A stretch of DNA of 64,000 nt from contig DASVVS010000107.1 of assembly GCA_036386455.1 (NCBI GenBank), forward strand, positions 9,707-73,706. Direction: 5' to 3'. Position 1 is the first letter of the stretch. Each line of letters begins with the position of its first letter. Origin of the DNA: AC-37 sp036386455. Lineage in GTDB: Bacteria; Actinomycetota; Thermoleophilia; Solirubrobacterales; Thermoleophilaceae. The notes under the pieces are model-generated. The model was not told the origin of the DNA, searched no databases, and saw only the letters and a program-made list of their open reading frames with translations. Below are positions 8,102-18,093 of this stretch, piece by piece. The position numbers were made by a program, and so were the translations under genes.

Positions 8102-8115
8102 CGAACGTATGTTCG
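8102..8115. promoter_or_regulatory. SOS box-like operator (LexA site)
   Basis: CGAACATACGTTCG on the minus strand is a 14-base palindrome with 5-bp perfect arms. It matches the Gram-positive/actinobacterial LexA box form CGAAC-N4-GTTCG. It sits directly upstream of the radical SAM ATG and about 80 bases upstream of the divergent coiled-coil gene. It could cover the promoter of the first and perhaps affect the second. LexA itself is not in the window. Confidence 0.7.
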
Positions 8116-8198
8116 CACATTTCGGCGGACGGAACGGTCCGTTCGGCGGGGTGGGGGGAGAGTTTTCCGGCACATAGCCTTATAGAGGTGAGATGGCA

Positions 8199-8600
8199 AT
8201 GGCCGAGTGGACTGACGAGCGCCTGAACGACACCGTCGCGGCGTTCCGCGACGAGATGCGCACCCTGCGCGAGGACCTCACCGAGGTGCGGGCCGAGACG
8301 CGCGCCGAGGTGCGCGAGCTCCGGAAGGAGATGGGCGCGGTGCGCGCCGAGGTGCGGAGCCTCCAGGCCGAGCTGCGTGGGGAGATGGCGGACCTTCGAA
8401 CGGAGCTTCGAGGAGAGATGCAGCGGTTCGCGACCGAGGTCCGCGGCGAGATCGGGCAGGTCCGCGGCGAGATCGGGCAGGTCCGCGACGAGATGGCGGC
8501 CGGGTTCAACTCGCTGCATGCCGAGCGCCGCGCGCTGTGGCCCGCGATCGTCGGTGCCTACGCGGCGGTCGCCGCGGCGGCCGTGATCGACAAGCTCTAA
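8199..8600 (+). CDS. small coiled-coil protein with C-terminal membrane anchor
   Basis: 133 residues, unrecognised. Residues 5-105 are a nearly continuous charged heptad array (repeated E-V-R-x-E-x-R/G), predicting a long coiled coil. The C-terminus (LWPAIVGAYAAVAAAAVI) is one hydrophobic helix, so a tail-anchored topology is likely. A 21-base exact duplication (8439-8480) encodes two identical heptads. GAGGTG (8185-8190) lies 8 bases before the second ATG (8199) but only 2 before the first (8193), so the second is preferred. It is divergent from the radical SAM gene and shares the SOS-box region. It resembles generic coiled-coil membrane proteins (DUF1640-like), without firm family assignment. 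Confidence 0.75.
   Translation: MAEWTDERLNDTVAAFRDEMRTLREDLTEVRAETRAEVRELRKEMGAVRAEVRSLQAELRGEMADLRTELRGEMQRFATEVRGEIGQVRGEIGQVRDEMAAGFNSLHAERRALWPAIVGAYAAVAAAAVIDKL
8439..8480 (+). repeat. exact 21-bp tandem duplication encoding a heptad
   Basis: Two adjacent identical 21-base units inside the coiled-coil gene, each encoding VRGEIGQ. A third, diverged unit follows. One unit equals one helical heptad, so expansion or loss would change coiled-coil length without a frameshift. Confidence 0.85.
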
Positions 8601-9028
8601 CCCGTCTCGCCCCACGCCGTCACGAGCAGCGACCGCGCGCCGCCGCTGTCGCGGTGCTCGCACAGGTAGATGCCCTGCCAGGTGCCGAGCGCGAAGCGGC
8701 CGCCGGTCAGCGGGATCGAGAGCGAGCTCCCGGTGAGCGACGCCTTGATGTGCGCCGGCATGTCGTCCGGTCCCTCGAGCGTGTGCGCCCAGTAGGGCGC
8801 CCCGTCGGGCACGGCCCGGTCGAACCACTCGCGAAAGTCGCGGCGCACGTCGGGCGAGGCGTTCTCGTTCAGCGTCAGCGAGGCGGAGGTGTGGCGGATG
8901 AATACGTGCGCGATGCCGACGCGTATGCGCCGGAGGTCGGGCACCGCTTCCTCCACCTCGCGCGTGACGAGGTGGAAGCCCCGCGGGCGGGGCTCGAGGC
9001 GGATCTCCTGCTGGAGCCAGGTGGTCAA
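8597..9028 (-). CDS. YjbQ family protein (UPF0047; secondary thiamine-phosphate synthase-like)
   Basis: 143 residues, the usual length of the family. The conserved core is clear: HTSASLTLNENASPDVRRDF near the middle and HIKASLTGSSLSIPLTGGRFALGTWQGIYLCEHRD towards the C-terminus. Family members are small soluble trimeric proteins, some with weak thiamine-phosphate-synthase activity; the physiological role is unresolved. The start is the TTG that overlaps the TGA of the upstream exporter (TTGA), giving the expected length and translational coupling. The stop overlaps the end of the convergent coiled-coil gene by 4 bases. Confidence 0.88.
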   Translation of the reverse strand: MTTWLQQEIRLEPRPRGFHLVTREVEEAVPDLRRIRVGIAHVFIRHTSASLTLNENASPDVRRDFREWFDRAVPDGAPYWAHTLEGPDDMPAHIKASLTGSSLSIPLTGGRFALGTWQGIYLCEHRDSGGARSLLVTAWGETG

Positions 9029-9954
9029 CCGGATTCCTTGCGCACGATCGTGGCCACGGACGCTACGACGATCGCGGCGCCGGCGACGATCGACGCCGTG
9101 ATCTCCTCCGACAGGATCGCCCAGCCGAGCAGGATCGCGATCACCGGGTTCACGTACGCGTAGGTCGCCACCTTCGAGACCGGCGCGTTCTGGAGCAGCC
9201 ACACATACGCCGTGAAGGCCACGAGCGAGCCGACGAAGATCAGGTACACGAACGCGATCAGCGAGTCGTGCGAGAAGGAGCCGAAGTCGACGTCGCCGGC
9301 CTCGCCGCGCGCCAGCCCCGCGACGATCGCCGTGAGCCCGCCCAGGAACATCTGCAGCGCCGTGGACAGGAACGGGTTCGACGGCAGCGGCCGCCGGCTC
9401 GACAGGAACGAGCCGAGCGCCCAGCTCGGCCCCGCCAGGAACACGAGCAGCAGTCCTACCCAGCTCGTGACCTCGTCGTTGCCGCCGCTCGGCAGCAGCA
9501 GCAGCGCCAGCCCGACGAAGCCGAAGGCCACGCCCGCGAGCGTCCCGGGCGCGATCGTCTCGCGGCCAAGCACCTTTCGGTACACGATCACCCACAGCGG
9601 CACCGACGCGATGATCAGCGCGGCGAGTCCGGACGGCACGTCCAGCTCGCCGACCATCACGAGCCCATTGCCGCCGGTCACGAGCAACGAGCCGATGACC
9701 AGGGACCAGAGCGCCTGCTCGCGCGTGAAGCGCACCCGCTCGCGGCCGCCGCGCGCGAGCAGGACCACGTACAGGATCGCCCCGGCCAGCGAGAAGCGCA
9801 CGCCGCCCGACAGGAGCGGAGGCATCGTCTCGACCAGGACCCGGATCGCGAGGTAGGTCGAGCCCCAGACGACGTAGACGATCCCGAGCCCCGTCCAGAC
9901 CTGCCACGCGGGCACGCCGGTGCGGGCCGGAGCGGTGGCGGACGCGGTCGACAT
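9025..9954 (-). CDS. EamA/DMT-family permease (drug/metabolite exporter)
   Basis: 309 residues with about ten predicted membrane helices in two EamA repeats. The first begins WTGLGIVYVVWGSTYLAIRV, a classic EamA opening, and the second covers the C-terminal half ending IVVASVATIVRKESG. It should be a secondary transporter exporting small metabolites; the substrate is unknown. The ATG at 9954 is preferred over a longer in-frame start at 9990 because GGAG precedes it and MSTASATAPAR leads into helix 1. It is coupled to yjbQ by a 4-base overlap. Confidence 0.88.
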   Translation of the reverse strand: MSTASATAPARTGVPAWQVWTGLGIVYVVWGSTYLAIRVLVETMPPLLSGGVRFSLAGAILYVVLLARGGRERVRFTREQALWSLVIGSLLVTGGNGLVMVGELDVPSGLAALIIASVPLWVIVYRKVLGRETIAPGTLAGVAFGFVGLALLLLPSGGNDEVTSWVGLLLVFLAGPSWALGSFLSSRRPLPSNPFLSTALQMFLGGLTAIVAGLARGEAGDVDFGSFSHDSLIAFVYLIFVGSLVAFTAYVWLLQNAPVSKVATYAYVNPVIAILLGWAILSEEITASIVAGAAIVVASVATIVRKESG

Positions 9955-10072
9955 CGCTCCAGCTTGGCGTCGTGGCGACCCGGCGCCCAACGAAGATTCG
10001 GAATGGGGTCGATCAGTCGCGCTGATGCGCCCAGGCTCGCAGGCGCGCTCGGCCGCCGCGGCCGCTAGGTCC

Positions 10073-10088
10073 GCGGTCCGGGGACCGC
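10073..10088. terminator. short GC hairpin downstream of the small membrane protein gene
   Basis: GCGGTCC (10073-10079) and GGACCGC (10082-10088) are perfect complements around a two-base loop. It lies 28 bases beyond the stop of the minus-strand gene at 10116-10385. No U-tract follows, so it may be a weak or Rho-assisted terminator. Confidence 0.45.
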
Positions 10089-10115
10089 ACTCGGGCCAGA
10101 GGGCCTGGCCGAGGA

Positions 10116-10385
10116 TCAGGATCTGACCACGAACGGGGCCCCGATCATCACCGGCATGTGGAGCCGGCCGGCGGCGCGGGCCTTCTCCTCGGCCCGCTCG
10201 TCGCCGTGGAGGCGGAAGACGCGCGCGGCGAGAAGCGCGTACGAGAGCACGAGGAGGACGAGGGCGGCGATCGCCAAGACCAGTGCCACGCCTTCGCCCG
10301 CGGCGTCGAGCGCCACGGCCAGGGCGGGGGTGCCGATCGCGATCGCGGCCAGCGCCAGGGAGACGTTGCGCCCTCTCGACTCCAC
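10116..10385 (-). CDS. small two-helix membrane protein, function unknown
   Basis: About 89 residues: a short polar N-terminus (VESRGRN), two hydrophobic helices (ALAAIAIGTPALAVALDA and VALVLAIAALVLLVLSYALLAA), and a basic tail ending HMPVMIGAPFVVRS. I do not recognise a family. The frame stays open upstream into the opposite-strand gene. The GTG at 10385 is chosen because GATCTT stands 6 bases before it, in keeping with the promoter pattern of the window. It is transcribed divergently from the ATP synthase operon. The start is uncertain. Confidence 0.5.
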   Translation of the reverse strand: MESRGRNVSLALAAIAIGTPALAVALDAAGEGVALVLAIAALVLLVLSYALLAARVFRLHGDERAEEKARAAGRLHMPVMIGAPFVVRS

Positions 10386-10470
10386 GTGAAGAAGATCGGC
10401 ACTGGCGCCCAGCCGCTCAAGGGCGGGTCGCCTAGAGGCATCACGCACTATCTCGCGGGCCGGTTTTCGA

Positions 10471-10476
10471 TACCGT
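10471..10476 (+). promoter_or_regulatory. possible -10 element (TACCGT) of the atp operon
   Basis: TACCGT lies about 65 bases upstream of the first operon gene. A GC-rich hairpin-capable stretch (CGCCCCGCCGGGGGG) sits between them and would be in the 5' leader. Evidence is weak; it is the only TANNNT seen close upstream. Confidence 0.3.
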
Positions 10477-10540
10477 TCCCGCCCCGCCGGGGGGAGCCGA
10501 CCGCCGCCGAACCAGGCGGTTCCCTCACGCCGTTCCAGCC

Positions 10541-10987
10541 TTGTCAACGCACGCCATCGAGACAGCAACCGACGCACCGACCGCGGTGCGCGTCCTGCGC
10601 AACATGGACCTCGCCGTGCTGGCGATCGCGTTGCCGATCTTCCTCGCGGCGGACATCAACATCCTGGGCTGGGTCACCGGCGCCGGGCTCTACGTCGCCC
10701 AGCGCCTCGTGCGGGCCTGGGCCGAGCGCCGCGCCAAGCGCGCCGACGACCCGCGCACGACCGTCGGCGTGCTCGCCGGCAGCATGCTCGCGCGCGGCTG
10801 GATCGTCTCCGGCACGATCCTCGCGGTGGGCCTGACCACCGAGAGCGAGGTCGGCCTGTCCTCGGCCGTGCTCTTCCTGGCCACCTTCACCGTCGCGTTC
10901 ACGATGGCGCTCGCCACTGGCGGCGCGAGAGGCGCCGCGAGCGCCGTGTCCGCCGCTCCGCTGCCTCCCGAGAGGCCCAAGAAGTGA
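10541..10987 (+). CDS. AtpI-like membrane protein heading the ATP synthase operon
   Basis: About 148 residues with four hydrophobic segments: LAVLAIALPIFLAADINILGWV, a second near VLAGSMLARGWIVSGTILAV, and a last pair in SSAVLFLATFTVAFTMAL. Position directly before atpB and the four-helix pattern suggest the ATP synthase protein I/AtpI role (c-ring assembly). Sequence similarity is not strong enough to be sure. The TTG start at 10541 is the longest option; the ATG at 10604 (MDLAVLAIALP) is an alternative that keeps all helices. The TGA overlaps the atpB GTG (GTGA). Confidence 0.65.
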   Translation: MSTHAIETATDAPTAVRVLRNMDLAVLAIALPIFLAADINILGWVTGAGLYVAQRLVRAWAERRAKRADDPRTTVGVLAGSMLARGWIVSGTILAVGLTTESEVGLSSAVLFLATFTVAFTMALATGGARGAASAVSAAPLPPERPKK

Positions 10988-11901
10988 ACGCGATCAAGCG
11001 CATGAGCCGTGGCAAGCAGGTCGCCCTCGGCGCCTTCGTGGTCTTCGGCCTGATGATCCTGCTCGGCCTCCTCTTCGGCAAGGAGGCGGAGAACACCGAG
11101 TACAAGCCGCAGAACGAGTTCAAGCTCGACCCGTGGGTGGAGCTGAAGCTCGGGCCGATCGACATGAGCATCAACAAGGCGGTGCTCTACCTGCTGATCG
11201 CCGCCGCGCTCACCTGCTGGGCGATGACCTACATCGCCAAGCGCATGAAGGAGCGCCCCAACAACGTGCAGACCGCGGTCGAGTCGGCCTACGACCTCGC
11301 GTTCAACAACATCACGCGCGGGAACATGGACGCCGGCATGGCCGCCAAGTGGTTCCCGGTCATCGGGACCCTCTTCTTCTTCATCCTCTTCTCGAACGTG
11401 ATCGGCTACCTGCCGCTGCCGACGAACACCGAGCACAAGGTGGACGTCCTCGGCGCGCAGGTCCCGGCGCTGGCGCTGTACGCGGCCACCGCGAACATCT
11501 CCGTGCCGCTCGTGCTCACCCTGATGGTCTGGGTCAGCTACCACATCGAGGGCGTGCGCGCCAAGGGCGTGATCCCCTACTTCAAGAGCTGGGTCCCGGC
11601 CGGCGTGACGGGCCCCGCGGCCGCCCCGATCTTCCTGATCGAGGCGATCTCCCACTTTGTTCGCATCATCTCACTGTCGGTGCGGCTGTTCGCGAACATA
11701 CTTGCAGGGCATCTGCTCATCCTCTTCATGGGGGGCGGCATGGTCATCCTGCTCGGCGCGGCCTTCATCGGTCCACTCACCGTGGTGGTCGCCGTCGCGT
11801 TCTTCTTGTTCGAGCTCGTAATCGTGGCCGGGCTCCAGGCATTCATCTTCGCCACGCTCACTTCGATCTACCTCGGCAGCGCCACCGGCGAGGCCCACTG
11901 A
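10984..11901 (+). CDS. atpB: F1Fo ATP synthase subunit a
   Basis: 305 residues; the stator channel subunit facing the c-ring in the membrane. The essential Arg is present as R234 in SLSVRLFANILAGHLL, and the last helices end FELVIVAGLQAFIFATLTSIYLG, both diagnostic. The N-terminus has a hydrophobic segment (about 13-32) and an extended polar loop (EAENTEYKPQNEFKLDPWVELKLG). The GTG start overlaps the stop of the AtpI-like gene. It is followed after 16 bases by atpE. Confidence 0.97.
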   Translation: MNAIKRMSRGKQVALGAFVVFGLMILLGLLFGKEAENTEYKPQNEFKLDPWVELKLGPIDMSINKAVLYLLIAAALTCWAMTYIAKRMKERPNNVQTAVESAYDLAFNNITRGNMDAGMAAKWFPVIGTLFFFILFSNVIGYLPLPTNTEHKVDVLGAQVPALALYAATANISVPLVLTLMVWVSYHIEGVRAKGVIPYFKSWVPAGVTGPAAAPIFLIEAISHFVRIISLSVRLFANILAGHLLILFMGGGMVILLGAAFIGPLTVVVAVAFFLFELVIVAGLQAFIFATLTSIYLGSATGEAH

Positions 11902-11917
11902 CCAACAGGAGGCGGTA

Positions 11918-12205
11918 ATGGACCTCAGTTTCATCCCAGAGTTCATCGCGCAGGGAGGCGGCGGTGAGGAGAAGACGGCCAAGGCCATCAAGTCGATCGC
12001 GCTCGGCGTGGGTGCCGGTCTCGGCACGATCGGCCCGGGCATCGGCGTCGGTTACATCTTCGGCAAGGTGATCGAGTCGGTCACCCGCCAGCCCGAGATG
12101 CGCGACGAGATCACGAGCATCCAGTGGCTGGGCTTCGCGCTCACCGAGGCGATCGTGTTCTACGCGTTCATCTTCGGCCTGATCGCGTTCTTCCTGGGCG
12201 GCTAG
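11918..12205 (+). CDS. atpE: F1Fo ATP synthase subunit c
   Basis: 95 residues forming a two-helix hairpin of the rotor ring. Helix 1 carries GVGAGLGTIGPGIGVG, the loop is RQPE, and helix 2 carries the ion-binding carboxylate E77 in FALTEAIVFY. The residue after E77 is Ala and no Gln is seen at the helix-1 position used by sodium-binding c subunits, so proton coupling is expected. A strong AGGAGG precedes the ATG. The N-terminus is longer than usual, with a polar GGGGEEKT stretch. Confidence 0.97.
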   Translation: MDLSFIPEFIAQGGGGEEKTAKAIKSIALGVGAGLGTIGPGIGVGYIFGKVIESVTRQPEMRDEITSIQWLGFALTEAIVFYAFIFGLIAFFLGG

Positions 12206-12209
12206 CAGG

Positions 12210-12863
12210 ATGCTGAAGGTCGACCTCGCGAACTTCGTCCTCGCCGCCACCGAGGGCGGCGCCGCGAAGGAGGAGGAGAGCGGCAACTTCCTCGTCAGCC
12301 CGAACGTCGGGCTGATGATCTGGACGCTGCTCGCCTTCGGGATCACGCTGATGATCCTCCGCAAGGCCGCGTTCCCGCGGATCGCCGAAGCGCTCGACCG
12401 CCGGCGGGTGGCGATCGAGGAGTCGATCGAGCACGCCGAGCGCACCAAGGTCGAGGCCGACGCGCTGCTCAACGAGTACCGCGAGCGGCTCAAGGAGGCG
12501 CGCGAGCAGGCGGAGGACATCGTCGCCCGCGCGCGCAAGGCGGCCGACCGCCTCGAGGACGAGGCCAAGGCCGACGCGAAGAAGACCCGCGACGAGATGA
12601 TGGCCGACACCCGCCGCGAGATCGAGTTCGAGACGCGCCGCGCGGTGGACGAGATCCGCCGCGAGGTCGCGGACCTGACCGTGCTCGCGACCGAGAAGGT
12701 CACGCGCAAGACGCTCACGGACGAGGACCACAAGCGCCTGATCGAGGACGCGCTCGGGGAGTTCGACTTCTCGGCGCTGGCGGGCGACTCGAACGGGGCC
12801 TCGAACGGCGGGGGCCAGCCCGGCTCGGCGCCGTCCGAGAACCCGGCGGGAGGCTCCTCCTAG
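12210..12863 (+). CDS. atpF: F1Fo ATP synthase subunit b
   Basis: 217 residues: a short N-terminus, one membrane helix (VGLMIWTLLAFGITLMIL, about 33-50), then a long charged helix that dimerises as the peripheral stalk (about 60-180). The last 30 residues (GDSNGASNGGGQPGSAPSENPAGGSS) are a low-complexity tail longer than in typical b subunits. It starts 4 bases after atpE and ends directly against atpH. Confidence 0.95.
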   Translation: MLKVDLANFVLAATEGGAAKEEESGNFLVSPNVGLMIWTLLAFGITLMILRKAAFPRIAEALDRRRVAIEESIEHAERTKVEADALLNEYRERLKEAREQAEDIVARARKAADRLEDEAKADAKKTRDEMMADTRREIEFETRRAVDEIRREVADLTVLATEKVTRKTLTDEDHKRLIEDALGEFDFSALAGDSNGASNGGGQPGSAPSENPAGGSS

Positions 12864-13393
12864 GTGCAGGAGATCGCCGAGGTCTACGCCCGCTCGCTGT
12901 TCGAGGTCGCGCAGGAGCACGACGCTCTCGACGACATCCACGAGCAGCTCGGCGAGTTCGCGGACGCCCTCGACGAGAGCCGCGAGCTGCAGGTCTTCTT
13001 CTTCTCGCCGTACTTCAGCTCGGAGGAGAAGAAGGACGCGATCGCCAAGCTGATCGAGGACGGGGACGAGCGCTTCGTCCGCTTCCTCGAGCTGCTGGCG
13101 GAGCGGCACCGGATGCCGGTGGTGTTCCGGATCCGGCGCGATTTCGAGGAGCTGTACGCCGAGGAGCGCAAGCTGCTCCCGGTTACCATCACGAGTGCGG
13201 TCGAGCTGGACGAGAGCACGGTCAAGCGGATCGGCGACGAGATCCAGGACCGGACCGGAAAGCGCATCGAGCTCACCACGTCGGTCGATCCCGACGTGAT
13301 CGGTGGGCTGGCCATGCAGGTGGGCAACGTGATCATGGACGCCACGATCAGGGCCCGTCTAGAGAGACTTAGAAAGGAAGTGGCGAAGGCCGC

Positions 13394-13397
<4 letters not shown>
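12864..13397 (+). CDS. atpH: F1Fo ATP synthase subunit delta (OSCP)
   Basis: 177 residues, the normal length. It links the b stalk to the crown of F1. The N-terminal helical domain (VYARSLFEVAQEHDALDDIHEQL) and C-terminal VDPDVIGGLAMQVGNVIMDATIRARLERLR are typical. The GTG start abuts the atpF TAG with no gap, and the stop overlaps atpA by 4 bases (ATGA). Confidence 0.96.
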
Positions 13398-15076
<1,679 letters not shown>

Positions 15077-15098
15077 GGCTCCCGTCCGCTAGAGGCGC

Positions 15099-16013
15099 AT
15101 GGCGAGCCAGAAGGACATCAAGGGCCGGATCTCCTCGGTCAAGAACATCCGCAAGATCACGCGGGCGATGGAGATGGTGGCCGCGGCGCGCCTGCGCCGG
15201 GCCGAGCAGCGGATCGAGGAGCTGCGGCCCTACGCGGACGCGATCCGCCGGATGACCCGCCAGGCGGTGTCGGCGGCCGAGAGCATCCCGAACATGCCGA
15301 TCCTGCAGGAGCACGACTCGGTGAGCCGGGTCGGCGTGCTGCTGGTGACCGGCGACCGCGGCCTGGCCGGCGCGTTCAACTCGCAGATCGTGCGCGCGGG
15401 CAACCGTCGCGCGAAGGAGATCGACGAGGACGTGGCCTGGTACGCGGTCGGGCGCCGCGGCGTCTCCTCGATCACCTTCCGCGGGCTCGAGCTGGCCGGC
15501 GGGTACACCGGCTTCACGGACCGCCCGTCCTACTCGGACGCCCGCAACGTGGCCGACGAGATGATCCAGCACTACATCGACGGCGAGGTGGACCGCGTCG
15601 AGGTCTTCTACAACGGATACGTCTCCGCGATGACGCAGGAGGTCCGCCACGAGACGCTCCTGCCGCTCCAGCAGGCGGACGTGCTGGGCGACGAGGACGA
15701 GGACGAGGGCGAGGGGGACGGTGGGGGCGACGGCGACGGGCCCGATCACAGCCGCTCGCTCTGGATCTACGAGCCAGACCCGGAGGAGATCCTCCGGCGG
15801 CTCGCACCGGACTACGTGGAGATTTCGATCTACCGCGCGATGCTGGAGTCCACCGCGTCGGAGCACGGCGCGCGGATGACGGCCATGCGCAACGCGTCGG
15901 AGAACGCCGCCGAGCTGATCGACGACCTCACCCTCGAGGCGAACCGGCAGCGGCAGGCCGACATCACCCAGGAAATCATGGAAGTCGTCGCGGGCGCCGA
16001 GGGCCTCCGCTAG
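15099..16013 (+). CDS. atpG: F1Fo ATP synthase subunit gamma, with acidic insertion
   Basis: 304 residues; the central rotor shaft. The N-terminal coiled coil (IKGRISSVKNIRKITRAMEMVAAARLRRAEQ) and C-terminal coil (ASEHGARMTAMRNASENAAELIDDLTLEANRQRQADITQEI) are canonical. In between, at about 203-223, is a low-complexity acidic insertion rich in Asp, Glu and Gly (DEDEDEGEGDGGGDGDGPD). In the known fold this region is in the globular Rossmann-like domain rather than the shaft, so a surface loop is likely. Confidence 0.96.
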   Translation: MASQKDIKGRISSVKNIRKITRAMEMVAAARLRRAEQRIEELRPYADAIRRMTRQAVSAAESIPNMPILQEHDSVSRVGVLLVTGDRGLAGAFNSQIVRAGNRRAKEIDEDVAWYAVGRRGVSSITFRGLELAGGYTGFTDRPSYSDARNVADEMIQHYIDGEVDRVEVFYNGYVSAMTQEVRHETLLPLQQADVLGDEDEDEGEGDGGGDGDGPDHSRSLWIYEPDPEEILRRLAPDYVEISIYRAMLESTASEHGARMTAMRNASENAAELIDDLTLEANRQRQADITQEIMEVVAGAEGLR

Positions 16014-16028
16014 CAAAGGAGAACACTG

Positions 16029-17633
16029 GTGGAAGCGACTACGAGCACCGAGCAGCAGTCGAGCGGGTCGAACGGCCAGAACATCGGCCGGGTCGAGGAG
16101 ATCCAGGGCGTCGTCATCGAGGTCGCGTTCCCCGACGAGCTGCCCGAGATCTACAACGCCCTCGAGATCGACCTCGAGACCTACGGCGACGACGACGAGG
16201 TCGCCGGCTCCAGCGAGAGCAAGGGCAAGCTGATCGTCGAGGTGCAGCAGCACCTGGGCGACGACCGCGTGCGCGCGGTCGCCATGGACGCCACCGACGG
16301 CCTCTCCCGCGGCGCCGAGGTGCGCGACACGGGCGGCCCGATCACGGTGCCTGTCGGCGATCAGACGCTCGGGCGCATCTTCAACCTGCTCGGCGAGACG
16401 ATCGACCAGGGCGATCCGGTCGAGTCCGAGACCCGCTGGCCGATCCACCGGTCGGCCCCCGAGGTCGAGGACCTCACGCCGACGCGCGAGATCCTCGAGA
16501 CCGGCATCAAGGTCGTGGACCTGCTGGCCCCGTACGCCAAGGGCGGCAAGATCGGCCTGTTCGGCGGCGCCGGCGTGGGCAAGACCGTGCTCATCCAGGA
16601 GCTGATCCACAACATCGCCCAGGAGCACGGCGGCCTCTCGGCGTTCTGCGGCGTGGGCGAGCGCTCGCGCGAGGGCAACGACCTGTGGCTGGAGATGAAG
16701 GAGTCGGGCGTCATCGACAAGACGATGCTTGTCTTCGGCCAGATGAACGAGCCCCCGGGTGCGCGCATGCGCGTGGCCCTGACGGGTCTCACGATGGCCG
16801 AGTACTTCCGCGAGGAGGGCGGCCAGGACGTGCTGCTCTTCATCGACAACATCTTCCGGTTCGTGCAGGCGGGCTCGGAGGTGTCGGCGCTCTTGGGCCG
16901 CATGCCGTCGCAGGTCGGCTACCAGCCCACGCTCGAGACCGAGATGGGCCAGCTCCAGGAGCGGATCACGTCCACGCGTCAGGGCTCGGTCACCTCGGTG
17001 CAGGCGATCTACGTGCCGGCCGACGACCTCACCGACCCGGCGCCGGCGTCGGTGTTCGCCCACCTCAACTCCACCACGACGCTGTCGCGCTCGATCGCGG
17101 AGAAGGGGATCTACCCGGCGGTGGACCCGCTCGACTCGACGTCCACGATCCTCAAGGCCGACATCCTCGGCCAGGAGCACTACGAGGTCGCGACGCAGGT
17201 CAAGGAGGTGCTGCAGCGCTACAAGGAGCTGCAGGACATCATCGCGATCCTCGGCATCGACGAGCTCTCGGACGAGGACAAGCAGACGGTGCAGCGCGCG
17301 CGCAAGATCGAGCGCTTCCTGTCGCAGCCGTTCTTCGTGGCGGAGGCGTTCACCGGGTCGCCCGGCATCTACGTCAAGGTCGAGGACACGATCCGCGGCT
17401 TCAAGGAGATCGTCGAGGGCAAGCACGACGACATCCCCGAGCGCGCCTTCTACATGAAGGGCACGATCGAGGACGTGCTCGAGGCGGCGCGCGGCGAGTC
17501 CGGCGATTCGGGCGGCGGCGACTCGGGGTCGGACGACTCCGAGGACGGCGGCGACGAGGGCGGCTCCGAGGACTCCGAGCGCGGCGAGGGCTCCGAGGAG
17601 TCCCAGGACGCCGTGAGCGAGTCGGGGCAGTAG
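16029..17633 (+). CDS. atpD: F1Fo ATP synthase subunit beta, with acidic insertion and tail
   Basis: 534 residues against about 470-485 in most bacteria. The catalytic features are intact: P-loop GGAGVGKT at 179-186, GER with the catalytic E211, and the DNIFRFVQAGSEVSALLGR block. Two additions stand out. One is an acidic loop in the N-terminal barrel (about 51-66, YGDDDEVAGSSESKGK). The other is a tail of about 45 residues rich in Glu, Asp, Ser and Gly. The GTG start is supported by AAAGGAG seven bases upstream. Confidence 0.97.
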   Translation: MEATTSTEQQSSGSNGQNIGRVEEIQGVVIEVAFPDELPEIYNALEIDLETYGDDDEVAGSSESKGKLIVEVQQHLGDDRVRAVAMDATDGLSRGAEVRDTGGPITVPVGDQTLGRIFNLLGETIDQGDPVESETRWPIHRSAPEVEDLTPTREILETGIKVVDLLAPYAKGGKIGLFGGAGVGKTVLIQELIHNIAQEHGGLSAFCGVGERSREGNDLWLEMKESGVIDKTMLVFGQMNEPPGARMRVALTGLTMAEYFREEGGQDVLLFIDNIFRFVQAGSEVSALLGRMPSQVGYQPTLETEMGQLQERITSTRQGSVTSVQAIYVPADDLTDPAPASVFAHLNSTTTLSRSIAEKGIYPAVDPLDSTSTILKADILGQEHYEVATQVKEVLQRYKELQDIIAILGIDELSDEDKQTVQRARKIERFLSQPFFVAEAFTGSPGIYVKVEDTIRGFKEIVEGKHDDIPERAFYMKGTIEDVLEAARGESGDSGGGDSGSDDSEDGGDEGGSEDSERGEGSEESQDAVSESGQ

Positions 17634-17636
17634 CGC

Positions 17637-18053
17637 GTGGCCACGTCGTTCCCGGTCGAGGTCCTGACGCCCGAGGGCAAGGCCTTCGAGGGAGAGGTGG
17701 AGATGCTGTCGACCCGGACCAACACCGGGTCGATCGGCATCCGGGCCAACCACGCGCCGCTGATGGCGATCCTCGACCCGACCGAGCTGCGGCTCTACGA
17801 GTCGGCCGACGGCGAGCCGTCGCAGCGCTTCGCCCAGGGCGAGGGCTACCTCCAGGTGGTGAACAACACGGCGCTGGTGCTGGTCGACGAGATCATGGAC
17901 CCGGACAACCTCGACCGCTCGGACGTCGAGTCGAAGCTGCGTGACGCGGAGCAGGGGCTCGAGTCGGCGGAGGAGGACACCGAGGAGTACCGGCGCTGCG
18001 AGCGCAACGTGCGCCGCTACAAGGCGTTCCTGGAGGTCGCGGACGGCTCCTGA
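17637..18053 (+). CDS. atpC: F1Fo ATP synthase subunit epsilon
   Basis: 138 residues. The N-terminal beta-sandwich is clear (FPVEVLTPEGKAFEGEVEML, then GSIGIRANHAPLMAIL). It is followed by a C-terminal helical hairpin (about 88-132, DVESKLRDAEQGLESAEEDTEEYRRCERNVRRYKAFLEV), the element that can inhibit ATP hydrolysis in bacterial enzymes. The GTG start follows atpD by 3 bases. It is the last canonical gene of the operon. Confidence 0.95.
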   Translation: MATSFPVEVLTPEGKAFEGEVEMLSTRTNTGSIGIRANHAPLMAILDPTELRLYESADGEPSQRFAQGEGYLQVVNNTALVLVDEIMDPDNLDRSDVESKLRDAEQGLESAEEDTEEYRRCERNVRRYKAFLEVADGS

Positions 18054-18093
18054 CCCGGTTCCGCTCCCGCCGGTCTCCGGACTGCCGGGTGGG

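Noticed and set aside
8102..8173. Longer start of the radical SAM protein at 8173
   Set aside because: The additional 24 residues are Pro-rich and non-family-like, the SOS box would lie inside the coding region, and MRWDEL is the usual type of N-terminus.
11918..12205. Sodium-coupled ATP synthase
   Set aside because: The c subunit lacks the Gln in helix 1 and the Ser/Thr after the ion-binding Glu (ALTEA), so proton coupling fits better.
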